Positions 4,737 to 6,074 of a stretch of DNA of 6,074 nucleotides are shown one piece after another; positions within the stretch are counted from its first letter, which is position 1; each line of letters begins with the position of its first letter. The stretch lies in assembly GCA_018262455.1 (NCBI GenBank), contig JAGSPR010000402.1, forward strand, positions 1 to 6,074, written 5' to 3'. Under the pieces are notes generated by a model that saw only the letters and a list, made by a program, of their open reading frames with translations, made no database searches and had not been told where the DNA came from. Source of the DNA: Deltaproteobacteria bacterium. GTDB taxonomy: Bacteria > Myxococcota > Polyangia > Haliangiales > Haliangiaceae. The translations under genes were made by a program, and so were the position numbers.

Positions 4737-6074
4737 AGGGCCTCGCCAACGTCGGCGATATCCTCGCGGGCAAGTACCGCGTCGAGCGCATCCTCGGCAT
4801 CGGCGGGATGGGCATGGTCGTCTCGGCCACACACCTCGAGCTCGATCAGTTCGTGGCGATCAAGTTCATGCTGCCGGCGGCGCTCGAGTCACCCGAGGCG
4901 AGCGCGCGGTTCCTGCGCGAGGCGCGCGCGGCCGGTCGGCTGACCAGCGAGCACGTGTGCCGCGTCTCGGACGTCGGTCGGTTCGAGACTGGCGCGCCGT
5001 ACATCGTCATGGAGTACCTCGAGGGATCCGACCTCGGGTCGCTGCTCAAGCGCCACGGTGCGCTGCCGGTCGAGACGGCCGTCGATTACATCCTGCAGGC
5101 CTGCGAGGGCATGGCCGAAGCGCACGGCCACGGGATCGTCCACCGCGATCTCAAGCCCGACAACCTGTTCCTGGCCACGCGCTCCGATGGCGGACAGATC
5201 GTCAAGGTGCTCGACTTCGGGATCTCGAAGGCCGCCGTCACCGGCATCGCGACGCGGACCGGCGACGTCATGGGGTCGCCCGCGTACATGGCACCGGAGC
5301 AGATGCAATCGACCAAGGACGTCGATGCGCGCGCCGATGTGTGGTCGCTCGGCGTGGTGCTGTACCAGCTGATCAGCGGTCGGATGCCGTTCGTCGCCGA
5401 TACCTTGCCGGCGCTCTGCCTGGCCGTGATCCACGACGCGCCGCCCGCGCTGTCGACGATCCGCAAGGATCTGCCGCAGGGGCTCGCGCAGGTCGTGATG
5501 CGCTGCCTCGCGAAGGACAGGCACGAGCGTTACGGCAGCGTGCACGCGCTCGCGCAGGATCTCGCGCCGTTCGGCAACCCCGAGTCGATGGCCTCGGTGA
5601 CGCGCATCCGCAGCATGCTCGCGCGCAAGCGGCCCCCCACGCCGCCGCCGCTGATGATGTTGCCGTCGGAGTTCTCCGATGTGGCACCGACGCTCGTCGG
5701 CACCACGTCGGACAGCGTCCCGGTCCCGAAGCACACCCCGCTGCCGTCCCGCGCGGCCACCACCGTGGGCTCGAGCTCGGGGCAATCGATGTCCACGCTC
5801 AAGCAGCAACGTGTGCCGCGCGGCGTGATCGGCGCGCTCGCCGGTGCGATCGCGCTGGTCGGGTTGATCATCGTGATGGTGATGATCAAGAGGAGCGGGG
5901 ACTCCGACGCGGCCGGGGGCCCGCCGACGGCTCCCCAGGTCCCCTCGATCGTGGGCGCGTCGCCTCCCCAAGCTCCGCCCACCCACCAGCCGATCATCGA
6001 GCCGATCTCGCCTGATGCCTCCGAGGGCGTGGTCGAGGATGCGGCGTCCGCCATGGTCGGCGATGACCCGGCAG
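4733..6074 (+). CDS. transmembrane Hanks-type serine/threonine protein kinase (C-terminus beyond window)
   Basis: Transfers phosphate from ATP to Ser/Thr of unknown targets. The first 447 residues are in the window. The kinase domain spans about 15-280: glycine loop GIGGMGMVV at 22-30, beta-3 Lys44 in VAIK, alpha-C Glu63 in LREARAAG, catalytic loop HRDLKPDN at 137-144 with D139, DFG at 161-163, GSPAYMAPE at 181-189 and D202 in ADVWSLG. All core catalytic residues are present, so it should be active. It is an RD kinase, and T170, T174 and T176 are candidate activation-loop phosphosites. A Pro/Ser/Thr-rich juxtamembrane linker (about 300-360) leads to one membrane segment at about 364-385, followed by Lys-Arg. 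A Pro-rich, acidic stretch then follows and would lie outside the inner membrane. ATG at 4733 overlaps the lipoprotein stop (ATGA), with AAGG at 4719-4722 as a weak ribosome site, so translation is probably coupled. The arrangement suggests the propeller lipoprotein and the kinase serve one envelope pathway. The extracytoplasmic domain type cannot be judged here. Confidence 0.95.
   Translation, partial: MKGLANVGDILAGKYRVERILGIGGMGMVVSATHLELDQFVAIKFMLPAALESPEASARFLREARAAGRLTSEHVCRVSDVGRFETGAPYIVMEYLEGSDLGSLLKRHGALPVETAVDYILQACEGMAEAHGHGIVHRDLKPDNLFLATRSDGGQIVKVLDFGISKAAVTGIATRTGDVMGSPAYMAPEQMQSTKDVDARADVWSLGVVLYQLISGRMPFVADTLPALCLAVIHDAPPALSTIRKDLPQGLAQVVMRCLAKDRHERYGSVHALAQDLAPFGNPESMASVTRIRSMLARKRPPTPPPLMMLPSEFSDVAPTLVGTTSDSVPVPKHTPLPSRAATTVGSSSGQSMSTLKQQRVPRGVIGALAGAIALVGLIIVMVMIKRSGDSDAAGGPPTAPQVPSIVGASPPQAPPTHQPIIEPISPDASEGVVEDAASAMVGDDPA
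5864..5889. repeat. perfect 9-bp inverted repeat inside the kinase membrane-segment codons
   Basis: TTGATCATC (5864-5872) and GATGATCAA (5881-5889) are exact reverse complements separated by eight bases. Each arm contains the palindrome TGATCA. The site encodes the end of the membrane helix (residues 378-386). It could form an mRNA hairpin, but runs of ATC/GTG/ATG codons for Ile, Val and Met make such symmetry easy to reach by chance. Confidence 0.4.

Noticed and set aside
3353..4832. Minus-strand open frames (262 and 335 residues) opposite the lipoprotein gene.
   Set aside because: They are antisense to a gene with a signal sequence and regular propeller repeats and have no recognised domain of their own.
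4889..5986. 365-residue minus-strand and 352-residue plus-strand open frames over the kinase.
   Set aside because: Both are shadows of the kinase frame, which shows every Hanks motif in order.

Overview
The window is very GC-rich coding DNA with strong G/C at third codon positions. The gene content points to a Gram-negative deltaproteobacterium-like lineage, most likely Myxococcota (Polyangia or Haliangium/Kofleriaceae-like). The clues are a transmembrane Hanks-type Ser/Thr kinase, a lipoprotein with a Cys-x-x-Leu-Leu-Gly-Ile N-terminus and Asp-rich linker, and a single-chain double DsbA/HCCA-isomerase-like protein. This placement is inferred from style and was not tested by any search.

There are five protein genes in two divergent groups. 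On the minus strand (1-1782), a tandem-duplicated thioredoxin-fold protein of the 2-hydroxychromene-2-carboxylate isomerase / GST-kappa / DsbA superfamily is followed, with a GTGA stop/start overlap, by an L-asparaginase that runs off the left edge. On the plus strand, starting only 27 bp from the isomerase-like gene, is a 523-residue atypical short-chain dehydrogenase/reductase (1810-3381). It has an added N-terminal region, a four-cysteine zinc-ribbon-like knuckle, a long insertion after the NNAG-equivalent motif, and no Tyr at the expected catalytic position. The divergent spacer holds one AT-rich patch in which -10-like hexamers on the two strands overlap.

After a 158-bp gap containing short direct repeats and a 24-bp dyad come two overlapping genes. 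The first is a lipoprotein (3540-4736) whose mature part reads as seven FG-GAP/VCBS-like repeats, probably a seven-bladed beta-propeller. The second is a membrane-anchored Ser/Thr protein kinase (4733 to beyond the right edge). Their ATGA overlap suggests coupled translation and a shared envelope-signalling role, with the propeller outside and the kinase domain inside.

No RNA genes, mobile elements, CRISPR arrays or clear intrinsic terminators were seen. The points most worth a second look are the altered active site and extra domains of the dehydrogenase, the asymmetric double thioredoxin-fold protein, and the propeller-lipoprotein/kinase pair with its dyad-containing leader.
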